DNA from: CBDATA01 sp965215615
GTDB lineage: Bacteria > Acidobacteriota > Vicinamibacteria > Marinacidobacterales > Marinacidobacteraceae
NCBI GenBank assembly: GCA_965215615.1
Contig: OZ244068.1
Location: 868,001-932,000 of the forward strand
Length of the DNA stretch: 64,000 nucleotides
Reading direction: 5' to 3'
The first letter of the stretch is position 1, and each line of letters opens with the position of its first letter. Position numbers and translations under genes: made by a program. Shown piece after piece: positions 57,720 to 64,000 of the stretch. The notes under the pieces were generated by a model. The model did not search any database. It was not told where the DNA came from and saw only the letters and a program-made list of their open reading frames with translations.

Positions 57720-58537
57720 CAGCCGGTCCTGGTCAGCTCCGGAGGCGCTTCCGGTTCCCGGGCATCCCCTTCGATGCGGGCGAGGCTCGCTTTCAGGGCA
57801 TCCATGAGGTTGATCACCCGGCGCGGCTCGACGCTCGGCGGCGCGACCACCTGTTCCCCGCGGACCCGGGTTTCGACGATCTCGAGAAAGCGGGAGCGGT
57901 ACTTGTCTTCGAAAGCCGAGACATCGAATTCCCCGGAGAACGATTCGAGGAGCTGCTTCGCCATCAATCGCTCGGCGGCTTTGGGTTCGGCACGGGGGGC
58001 GAGGTCCTCGATGTCGCTGACCGGCCGCACCTCGTCGGCGTAGTGCAGATAGGACATGAGGAAGACACCGTCGTCCGGGCGGATGGCCACCACCCGTTCC
58101 TTCCCGCCCAGCACGACCTGGGCGACCGCCACCCGCCCGGTGGCCCGCATCGCGTCGAGCACCGTGTGGAAGGGGCCCGCCGCCACCGGGTTCGCGGGTG
58201 CCAGATAGAAGGAGCCGTGGTAGTAGAGCGGATTGATTTCGCTCGCCTTCACGAACTGGACGATGTCGAGGGTGCGCTCCGAAGGCAGCCGCAGGGCTTT
58301 CAGGTCTTCGTCGGTCATCAGGACGTACTGGCCTTTCGCGTGTTCGTAGCCGCTCACCAGTTCGTCGCGCTCCACCACCCGGTCGCAGTTCGGGCAGAAG
58401 CGCTTTTGGCGAATTCGCGACTTGCACTCCTCGTGGAGCTGGTTCATCGCAACCCGCTTTTCGCGGGCCGCCGGATAGGCCTTCACCGGAACCAGCACGA
58501 GCGCGAGCTTCAGGTTGCCCTGCCAGGTAGGTCGCAT
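57719..58537 (-). CDS. ku: Ku protein, non-homologous end joining
   Basis: The 272-residue protein is the bacterial Ku homodimer subunit that threads onto DNA ends and recruits the ligase. Motifs are MRPTWQGNLKLALVLVPVKAYPAA, LHEECKSRIRQKRFCPNCDRVVERDELVSGYEH, FVKASEINPLYYHGSFYLAP and FDVSAFEDKYRSRFLEIVE. Start ATG 58537 agrees with the family (xxxWxGxLxxxLVxVPV). A long upstream frame has no homology. It is divergent from korA with 259 bp between the starts, where promoters for both should lie. Confidence 0.93.
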   Translation of the reverse strand: MRPTWQGNLKLALVLVPVKAYPAAREKRVAMNQLHEECKSRIRQKRFCPNCDRVVERDELVSGYEHAKGQYVLMTDEDLKALRLPSERTLDIVQFVKASEINPLYYHGSFYLAPANPVAAGPFHTVLDAMRATGRVAVAQVVLGGKERVVAIRPDDGVFLMSYLHYADEVRPVSDIEDLAPRAEPKAAERLMAKQLLESFSGEFDVSAFEDKYRSRFLEIVETRVRGEQVVAPPSVEPRRVINLMDALKASLARIEGDAREPEAPPELTRTG

Positions 58538-58796
58538 CGGGAGTTTGCCCGCGCGCCCGGAAAAAGCCTCCCGGCGCACGCTTCCGGAGTCTAACGATGC
58601 GGTGTCTTGGGGTACACTCCGCCCGAGCCATACGACCGGGCCTCTGTCCGTGAATCGAGGGCTCGACGGGGCCGGGTCTTGCCGCATGCGAGCGGAAAGG
58701 AAATCGGCCCGTCCCTGTTTTCAAGCCTCGTTCCTTCCGCGGCCAACCACCCGGAAACCAGCCTTCCCCGGAACTGCTCCTCCGGAAACCGATTTG

Positions 58797-60644
58797 ATGC
58801 CCACCGAGACGGACGACCAGACGGACGACCAGGAACAAGAAAAACTCTCCATCGTGAACGACCTGGCGATCCAGGTTGCCACGATCAACGGCTCGGGAAG
58901 CCAGTCTTCCAACCTGGTCCTGCTGCGTGCCCTTTTCCTGATGGGAATTCCGGTGGGGGCGAAGAACCTGTTTCCGTCCAACATCGCCGGGCTGCCGACC
59001 TGGTTCACCATCCGCGTCAACCGGGATGGCTGGGTGGCCAGAAAGCGCGACGTGGACATCATGGTGGCGCTCAACCCCCATACCGCGAAGCAGGATGTGG
59101 AGGGGCTGCGTCCGGGCGCGGCGGTCCTCTACGAATCTTCGCTTGGTCTCGAGAGCATCCGCGACGATCTGATCTTCTATCCGGCACCCTTCCAGGAACT
59201 CGCCGGAAAGGTGGCGAAGGAAGCCCGGCTGCGGAAGCTGCTCGCGAACATGGTCTATGTCGGTGTCCTCGGCCACCTGCTGGGGGTGGATCAGCGGAAG
59301 GTGAACGCCGCCATCGGGAAGCAATTCCGCGGCAAGAAGACCGCAGTGGAGCTGAACCGGCAGTCGGTGGAAGCCGGATACGAGTACGCACGCGAACACC
59401 TGATCAAGCAGGACCGGCATCTCGTCAAGCCGATGAACCGCAACCGGGGCAAGATCCTGATCGACGGGAACGCCGCCGCTGCCATCGGCTCGCTGTTCGC
59501 CGGCGCGAGCGTCGCCACCTGGTACCCGATCACTCCTTCCTCCAGCCTGGTCGAGCAGCTCGAGGGGCTTTTGAAGAAGCACCGCAGAACCGAAGAGGGG
59601 AAGGCGACGTTCGCGGTCGTCCAGGCCGAAGACGAGCTGGCCGCGGTCGGCATGGCGCTGGCCGCCGGGTGGGCGGGTACCCGGTCGCTGACCGCGACTT
59701 CCGGCCCGGGCATCTCGCTGATGTCCGAGTTCGTCGGCCTTGGTTATTACGCCGAGATTCCCACCGTGATCTGGAACATCCAGCGGGTCGGGCCTTCGAC
59801 CGGACTTCCGACCCGGACTTCGCAGGGAGACCTGACTTCCACCTACGGGCTCTCCCACGGCGACACCCGGCACGTCTGCCTGCTCCCCGGTTCCACGACC
59901 GAGTGCTTCGAGTTCGCCCGGGTGGCCTTCGATCTGGCGGAACGGCTCCAGACACCGATCTTCGTGCTTTCGGACCTCGATCTGGGGATGAACATCTGGA
60001 GCACGCGGGAGTTCGAATACCCCGACGCGCCCTTCGATCGGGGCAAGGTGCTTCGCCGCGAGGATCTGGAGCGGATCGGCTCGTTCGGGCGTTATCGCGA
60101 TGTGGATGGCGACGGCATTCCCTACCGGACCCTTCCCGGGGAGGAGCATCCGCTGGCCGCCTACTTCACCCGGGGCAGCGGGCACGACGAGAACGCCGAA
60201 TACACCGAAAGCGAAGAAGCCTACGTCCGGGTGATGGATCGTTTGGCCCGCAAGTTCGAGACGGCCCGGACGGTGGTTCCGGCACCGGCGCTTTCCGAGG
60301 CGAGCCCGCCGAGCCCCATCGGCCTGATCGGGTTCGGCAGCTCGGATCCCGCCATCGAGGAAGCGCGGGTCGCCCTTCGGGAACAGGCGGGGATCGAGTG
60401 CGATTACCTGCGGTTGCGCGCGCTTCCCTTCCAGCCTTCGGTGCTCGATTTCATCACCGGGCGGCAGCGGGTCTATGTGGTGGAGCAGAATCGCGATGCC
60501 CAGATGCTCCAACTGCTGCGTGCCGAGTACGGGGATCGTCTCCCCGCGGATGTGCTTCGGAGCCTTCGTCATTACAACGGGCTCCCGCTCGACGCGCAGA
60601 CCATCGTGGACCACCTGCGGGAAGCCGAAACCGGCACCGCCTGA
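58797..60644 (+). CDS. korA: 2-oxoglutarate:ferredoxin oxidoreductase subunit alpha
   Basis: The 615-residue subunit is a fused gamma-alpha type: an N-terminal gamma domain (AIQVATINGSGSQSSNLVLLRALFLMGIPVGAKNLFPSNI...) and the alpha/pyrimidine-binding domain (KILIDGNAAAAIGSLFAGASVATWYPITPSSSLVEQL, GMALAAGWAGTRSLTATSGPGISLMSEF). The enzyme couples 2-oxoacid oxidation to ferredoxin reduction with TPP and CoA, in the TCA cycle or its reverse. ATG at 58797 begins an acidic N-terminus (MPTETDDQTDDQEQ) not found in all relatives. It is followed by korB after 26 bp. Confidence 0.93.
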   Translation: MPTETDDQTDDQEQEKLSIVNDLAIQVATINGSGSQSSNLVLLRALFLMGIPVGAKNLFPSNIAGLPTWFTIRVNRDGWVARKRDVDIMVALNPHTAKQDVEGLRPGAAVLYESSLGLESIRDDLIFYPAPFQELAGKVAKEARLRKLLANMVYVGVLGHLLGVDQRKVNAAIGKQFRGKKTAVELNRQSVEAGYEYAREHLIKQDRHLVKPMNRNRGKILIDGNAAAAIGSLFAGASVATWYPITPSSSLVEQLEGLLKKHRRTEEGKATFAVVQAEDELAAVGMALAAGWAGTRSLTATSGPGISLMSEFVGLGYYAEIPTVIWNIQRVGPSTGLPTRTSQGDLTSTYGLSHGDTRHVCLLPGSTTECFEFARVAFDLAERLQTPIFVLSDLDLGMNIWSTREFEYPDAPFDRGKVLRREDLERIGSFGRYRDVDGDGIPYRTLPGEEHPLAAYFTRGSGHDENAEYTESEEAYVRVMDRLARKFETARTVVPAPALSEASPPSPIGLIGFGSSDPAIEEARVALREQAGIECDYLRLRALPFQPSVLDFITGRQRVYVVEQNRDAQMLQLLRAEYGDRLPADVLRSLRHYNGLPLDAQTIVDHLREAETGTA

Positions 60645-60670
60645 GCAAAAGGACTCGTCAGGAAGAAACC

Positions 60671-61717
60671 ATGTCAGCAGCAACCGGCGCGACGGCCCGG
60701 TCCCGGGTCAACCGGATCGGCCTGAACGTCAGCGATTATCGAGGGAAGCCTTCCACGCTCTGCAAGGGGTGTGGTCACGACGCGATTTCGAGCCAGCTCA
60801 TTCGTGCGTTCTTCGAGTCGGATATCCGGCCACATCAAGTCGTGAAGCTGTCCGGAATCGGCTGTTCCTCGAAGACCCCGGCCTATTTCCTGGGCCAGAG
60901 TCACGGCTTCAATGCAGTTCACGGCCGGATGCCCTCGATCGCGACCGGAACGGTTCTCGCAAACCGCAAGCTGGTGGCGGTGGGAGTTTCCGGGGATGGC
61001 GACACCGCTTCCATCGGGATCGGGCAGTTCGTGCACCTCGTGCGGCGGAATGTGCCGGTCGTCTATATCGTCGAGAACAACGGGGTCTATGGCCTCACCA
61101 AGGGACAGTTTTCGGCGACCGCCGACGAGGATGCGAAGTTGCGATCGGGAGCGGTGAACCCCTTTCCCAACGTGGACCTGTGCGGCATGGCGGTCGAACT
61201 CGGCGCTTCCTACGTGGCGCGTTCCTTCGCCGGCGATCCGAAGCAGCTCGTGACCCTGCTGCGAGGCGCTCTCGCCCATAACGGCACCGCGGTGCTCGAC
61301 ATTCTGAGCCCCTGCGTGACCTTCAACAACCACGCCGGCTCCACGAAGAGCTACACCTGGGGAAAGGACAACCAGGAGCCCATCCACATGCTGGATTTCG
61401 TTCCTGCCTTCGAGCAGATCGAGGTGGAGTACGAAGAGGGTGCCGAGCAGGATGTCCAGCTTCACGACGGCAGTTGGGTGAGGCTTCGCAAGCTGGGTCG
61501 GGATTACGACCCGACGAACCGCCGCGCCGCGCGGGAGCTCCTTCTCGAATCCGCCGAGCGGAACCTGTTCCTGACCGGGCTTCTCTACGTGAACCCGGAA
61601 AAGGAGACGCTCATGGATGTTCTCGAGATGGTGGATGAGCCGCTCGCGTCGCTCGGGGAAGAGCAGCTTCGCCCCTCGCGGGCGGCCTTCGACGAGGTGA
61701 TGGACTCGTTTCGGTAG
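60671..61717 (+). CDS. korB: 2-oxoglutarate:ferredoxin oxidoreductase subunit beta
   Basis: The 348-residue TPP-binding subunit has LCKGCGHDAISSQLI (Fe-S/TPP region), GIGCSSKTPAYFLG, HGRMPSIATGTVLANRKLVAVGVSGDGDTASIGIGQ (TPP motif GDGD), VVYIVENNGVYGLTKGQFS, and DILSPCVTFNNHAGSTKSY. It pairs with korA. The ATG has AGGAAGAAACC upstream. With the FprA-type ferredoxin reductase at 43764 it implies a ferredoxin-based central metabolism. Confidence 0.94.
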   Translation: MSAATGATARSRVNRIGLNVSDYRGKPSTLCKGCGHDAISSQLIRAFFESDIRPHQVVKLSGIGCSSKTPAYFLGQSHGFNAVHGRMPSIATGTVLANRKLVAVGVSGDGDTASIGIGQFVHLVRRNVPVVYIVENNGVYGLTKGQFSATADEDAKLRSGAVNPFPNVDLCGMAVELGASYVARSFAGDPKQLVTLLRGALAHNGTAVLDILSPCVTFNNHAGSTKSYTWGKDNQEPIHMLDFVPAFEQIEVEYEEGAEQDVQLHDGSWVRLRKLGRDYDPTNRRAARELLLESAERNLFLTGLLYVNPEKETLMDVLEMVDEPLASLGEEQLRPSRAAFDEVMDSFR

Positions 61718-61723
61718 CAGGCC

Positions 61724-63835
61724 ATGAAACGCCGGGTGGGGTTCGGACTTCACATCCTCTTCGTGTTCTGGCCGGCGCTCGTCGCTTCTGGTCAGGATGC
61801 GGAGCGCTTCACCGTCGAGGCCGCCCTTTCCCTCGCTTCGGTCTCGGATCCGCGGCTTTCGCCGGACGGGGACACGGTGGCCTACGTGGTCACCCGCACG
61901 GATCGTGAGGAAAACAGCCGGTCGAGCCGGATCCACATGGTTCCTTTCGTCGGCGGTGACTCCTGGCCGCTGACTCGCTCCGATCGCTCCGCCTCCCGCC
62001 CGCGCTTCCGACCCGACGGGAAAGCTCTCGCGTTCCTCGCTTCCGGAGAGGGAGGCCGCCCGCAGATCTGGCTTCTCCCGCTGGCTGGCGGCGAGTCGGC
62101 GCAGTTGACCCGCCTTCCCGGAGGGGTTTCCGATTTCTCCTGGGCTCCGGACGGAACCGTCCTCGCGGTGGTCTCGATGGATCCGGCACCCGAGGAGGAA
62201 GAAAACGAACCCCGGCCCATCGTGGTGGATCGTCTCCAGTTCAAGCGGGACGGGCAGGGGTATCTCGACGACCGGCGCCGGCGGCTGTATCTGGTGGATG
62301 CGAGCGACGGATCGCACCGACAGTTGACGGGAGGCCCCTTCGACGACCGCTCTCCGGTGTTTTCGCCGGACTCGCACGAGATCGCTTTCGTGAGCGTCCG
62401 CCCGCCGGATGGCGGGGACCCGGATGCCACCGATAACAGCGACATCTTCCTGATCTCGCGGGACGGCGACCCTTCGACCGAACCGACGCGGCTCACGAGC
62501 AATGAGGGGCCGGACCGCGACCCGGTATGGAGCCCCGATGGATCGTGGCTCGCCCACACCGGCAACCGCAAACCGGAGCTCATCTGGTATGCGACCGAGC
62601 GGCTGTTTCTTCTGGACCGGACGACCGACGAAGTCGTCACGGTGGCGGAAGAGCTGGACCGGAATCTCTCGAACGTCTGGTTTTCCGGGGATGGCAGAAC
62701 GATCTTCGCGATCGTCGAGGACTCGGGGACAAGGAGCCTGGTTCGGATGCCGGCCGAAAGCGGTGCCACCCCGGAAACGGTGCTCGGGGGCGAGCGGGTG
62801 GTTTCTTCGCCCCATGGTCGGGGCGACCGTCTGGTTGCCCTTTCCGGCTCGGTGGAGCGGCCGGCCGAAGTCGTGGCGCAGAAGGGGAACGGGTCGATGC
62901 GGCATCTCACCCGGGAGAACGATGCACTGCTCGCCGGGATTCGTCTCGGTGCGGTGGAGCGGATCACCTTCCCGAGCGCCGATGGCACCGAAATCCAGGG
63001 GTTCGTGACCAAGCCGCCGGATTTCGAGGAAGGACGGCGCTATCCCACCATCCTGTGGATCCACGGCGGTCCGGTGGCCCAGTTCTCGACCCGTTTCCAG
63101 GCGACCTGGCAGTTGTTCGCGGCGCGTGGATACCTGGTGGTGGCGGCGAATCCGCGCGGCTCCTCGGGGCGCGGAGAAGGCTTCGCCTCGGCGATCTGGG
63201 CGGACTGGGGAAATCTCGACGATCAGGATGTGAACGCCGCGGTGGATCACGTGATCGAGCGCGGCTGGGCCGACCCCGAGCGCCTCGGGGTGGGGGGCTG
63301 GAGCTACGGCGGCATCCTGACCAACTACGTGATCACGAAGACCCACCGCTTTCGGGCGGCGGTGAGCGGGGCGAGCGAGACCAGCTACCGGGCGGCCTAC
63401 GGAAACGACCACTACCAGTTGGAGTGGGAGCTGGAGCTCGGGTTGCCGTGGGAAAACCCCGATCTCTACGAGCGCCTTTCCCCCATCGCCCGTGTTCACC
63501 ACGTGAAGACACCCACCCTCGTGATGTGCGGCGAGAAGGACTGGAACGTTCCGCTCAGCCAGTCCGAGAACCTCTACCAGAGCCTCCGCCGGCTCGGCGT
63601 TCCCACCGAACTCGTCATCTATCCGGGGGAGAGCCACGGCATCCGGCGGCCCTCGTTCCAGGAGGATCGCTACCGGCGCTGGCTCGACTGGTACGACCGC
63701 TTCCTCGGGGAACCGCAAGACGACGGCGGGGGATCAGAACCCGAAGCGGACCCCGAAGGTGATCTGGCGCTTCAGGTAGTCGCCGAAGAAGTGCTGCTGG
63801 ATATCCTGATTCAGCAGGTTGACGACCCGCAGTGA
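61724..63835 (+). CDS. Secreted S9 prolyl oligopeptidase-family peptidase
   Basis: The 703-residue exported serine peptidase has a signal peptide (FGLHILFVFWPALVASGQ), a WD40-like propeller domain (DPRLSPDGDTVAYVV, FRPDGKALAFLAS, DPVWSPDGSWLAHTG) and an alpha/beta-hydrolase domain: LWIHGGPVAQFS, GWSYGGILTNY (nucleophile Ser near 527), MCGEKDWNVPLSQ (Asp) and GESHGIRRP (His). It hydrolyses peptides after Pro or similar residues outside the cytoplasm. The usual C-terminus would be at WLDWYDRFLG; this frame reads about 35 residues further, antisense through the end of the TonB receptor gene. It follows korB by 6 bp. Confidence 0.9.
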   Translation: MKRRVGFGLHILFVFWPALVASGQDAERFTVEAALSLASVSDPRLSPDGDTVAYVVTRTDREENSRSSRIHMVPFVGGDSWPLTRSDRSASRPRFRPDGKALAFLASGEGGRPQIWLLPLAGGESAQLTRLPGGVSDFSWAPDGTVLAVVSMDPAPEEEENEPRPIVVDRLQFKRDGQGYLDDRRRRLYLVDASDGSHRQLTGGPFDDRSPVFSPDSHEIAFVSVRPPDGGDPDATDNSDIFLISRDGDPSTEPTRLTSNEGPDRDPVWSPDGSWLAHTGNRKPELIWYATERLFLLDRTTDEVVTVAEELDRNLSNVWFSGDGRTIFAIVEDSGTRSLVRMPAESGATPETVLGGERVVSSPHGRGDRLVALSGSVERPAEVVAQKGNGSMRHLTRENDALLAGIRLGAVERITFPSADGTEIQGFVTKPPDFEEGRRYPTILWIHGGPVAQFSTRFQATWQLFAARGYLVVAANPRGSSGRGEGFASAIWADWGNLDDQDVNAAVDHVIERGWADPERLGVGGWSYGGILTNYVITKTHRFRAAVSGASETSYRAAYGNDHYQLEWELELGLPWENPDLYERLSPIARVHHVKTPTLVMCGEKDWNVPLSQSENLYQSLRRLGVPTELVIYPGESHGIRRPSFQEDRYRRWLDWYDRFLGEPQDDGGGSEPEADPEGDLALQVVAEEVLLDILIQQVDDPQ

Positions 63836-64000
63836 CGGACGGATCGCGCCTTCCCGGAGCTCTGCCGAGAGGCTCGCGTTCACCATGGTATAAGCCTCGG
63901 TCCAGCCGTAGTAATCCGAGGTCAGCACGTCGGTCCAGTACGCCCCGTCGCTGTAGTTGGCGGTGACCCCCGCGCGGATGATTCCGAATCTTCCGTTCAG
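63734..64000 (-). CDS. TonB-dependent receptor, C-terminal barrel (cut by window edge)
   Basis: This is the last 88 codons of a minus-strand gene continuing beyond the right edge. The strands GIIRAGVTANYSDGAYWTDVLTSDYYGWTEAYTMVNASLS, LRVVNLLNQDIQQHFFGDYLKRQITFGVRFGF fit a TonB-dependent outer-membrane receptor: the 'N(L)xNxxxQxH...G' region and terminal Phe needed for BAM recognition. The ligand cannot be told from this fragment. Its last 102 bp overlap the S9 peptidase gene on the other strand. Confidence 0.82.
   Translation of the reverse strand: MNGRFGIIRAGVTANYSDGAYWTDVLTSDYYGWTEAYTMVNASLSAELREGAIRPSLRVVNLLNQDIQQHFFGDYLKRQITFGVRFGF

Noticed and set aside
56766..60683. A minus-strand frame of 1,305 codons continuing upstream of the DNA ligase
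   Set aside because: The part above 57719 is antisense to ku and korA and has no homology. Ligase motif I lies 35 residues after ATG 57719, as expected.

Overview
The window is about 64 kb of GC-rich, densely packed bacterial chromosome. Coupled starts are common (ATGA, GTGA, TTGA, TGATG overlaps), as are GTG/TTG starts. The cell envelope is Gram-negative: there is a TonB-dependent receptor, small outer-membrane barrels, lipoproteins and type II secretion-type pseudopilins. With 2-oxoglutarate:ferredoxin oxidoreductase, Ku/ATP-dependent ligase end joining, S9 peptidases and secreted Big/beta-propeller proteins, the gene set suggests a heterotrophic Gemmatimonadota- or Acidobacteriota-like bacterium. 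The phylum is inference only; no rRNA or tRNA gene was seen.

Layout. 1-2659: start of serS (minus), then an isochorismatase-fold hydrolase overlapping nicotinate phosphoribosyltransferase (NAD salvage). 2664-7919 (minus): dprA-topA-xerC-DUF418, all translationally coupled. 8052-12263: TPR protein, lipoprotein and a large metallopeptidase/beta-propeller/barrel protein. 12585-16821: an AT-richer island with an N4-cytosine-type DNA methyltransferase and an SfiI-like restriction endonuclease gene broken by two near-identical IS5-family elements and a 190-bp duplication. 16818-22137: envelope protein, membrane glycosyltransferase, GT2 glycosyltransferase, TPR protein, small zinc-ribbon membrane protein and a proline-racemase-family enzyme. 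22112-22351: orphan VapB-like antitoxin.

22480-37685 is the most distinctive region. Four paralogous secreted proteins (Ig-like Big domains followed by an LVIVD-type beta-propeller) are interleaved with a Met/His/Asp-rich YVTN propeller, a PP2C phosphatase, an SMC/OLD-like ATPase coupled to a TOPRIM-like DUF4276 protein (a PARIS-like arrangement), an AAA-ATPase-like/PD-DExK protein coupled to a nitrilase-family hydrolase, and a small membrane protein. Two paralogs share near-identical DNA tracts, which points to recent gene conversion.

37726-45161: FAD/iron-sulfur oxidoreductase, a minus-strand gspF plus three pseudopilin genes, smpB and a ferredoxin-NADP reductase. 45224-46102: truncated AlbA_2-domain gene and two families of non-coding direct repeats that look like mobile-element ends; one family has replaced the 3' end of queG. 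46057-53928: queG, kbl, clpB, a zinc-ribbon membrane protein, a class V aminotransferase, a membrane protein and an A-type Fe-S carrier. 54066-64000: PHP phosphoesterase, Rieske protein, GHMP sugar kinase, barrel protein, DNA ligase plus Ku, korAB, an S9 peptidase, and the 3' end of a TonB-dependent receptor that overlaps the peptidase gene antisense.
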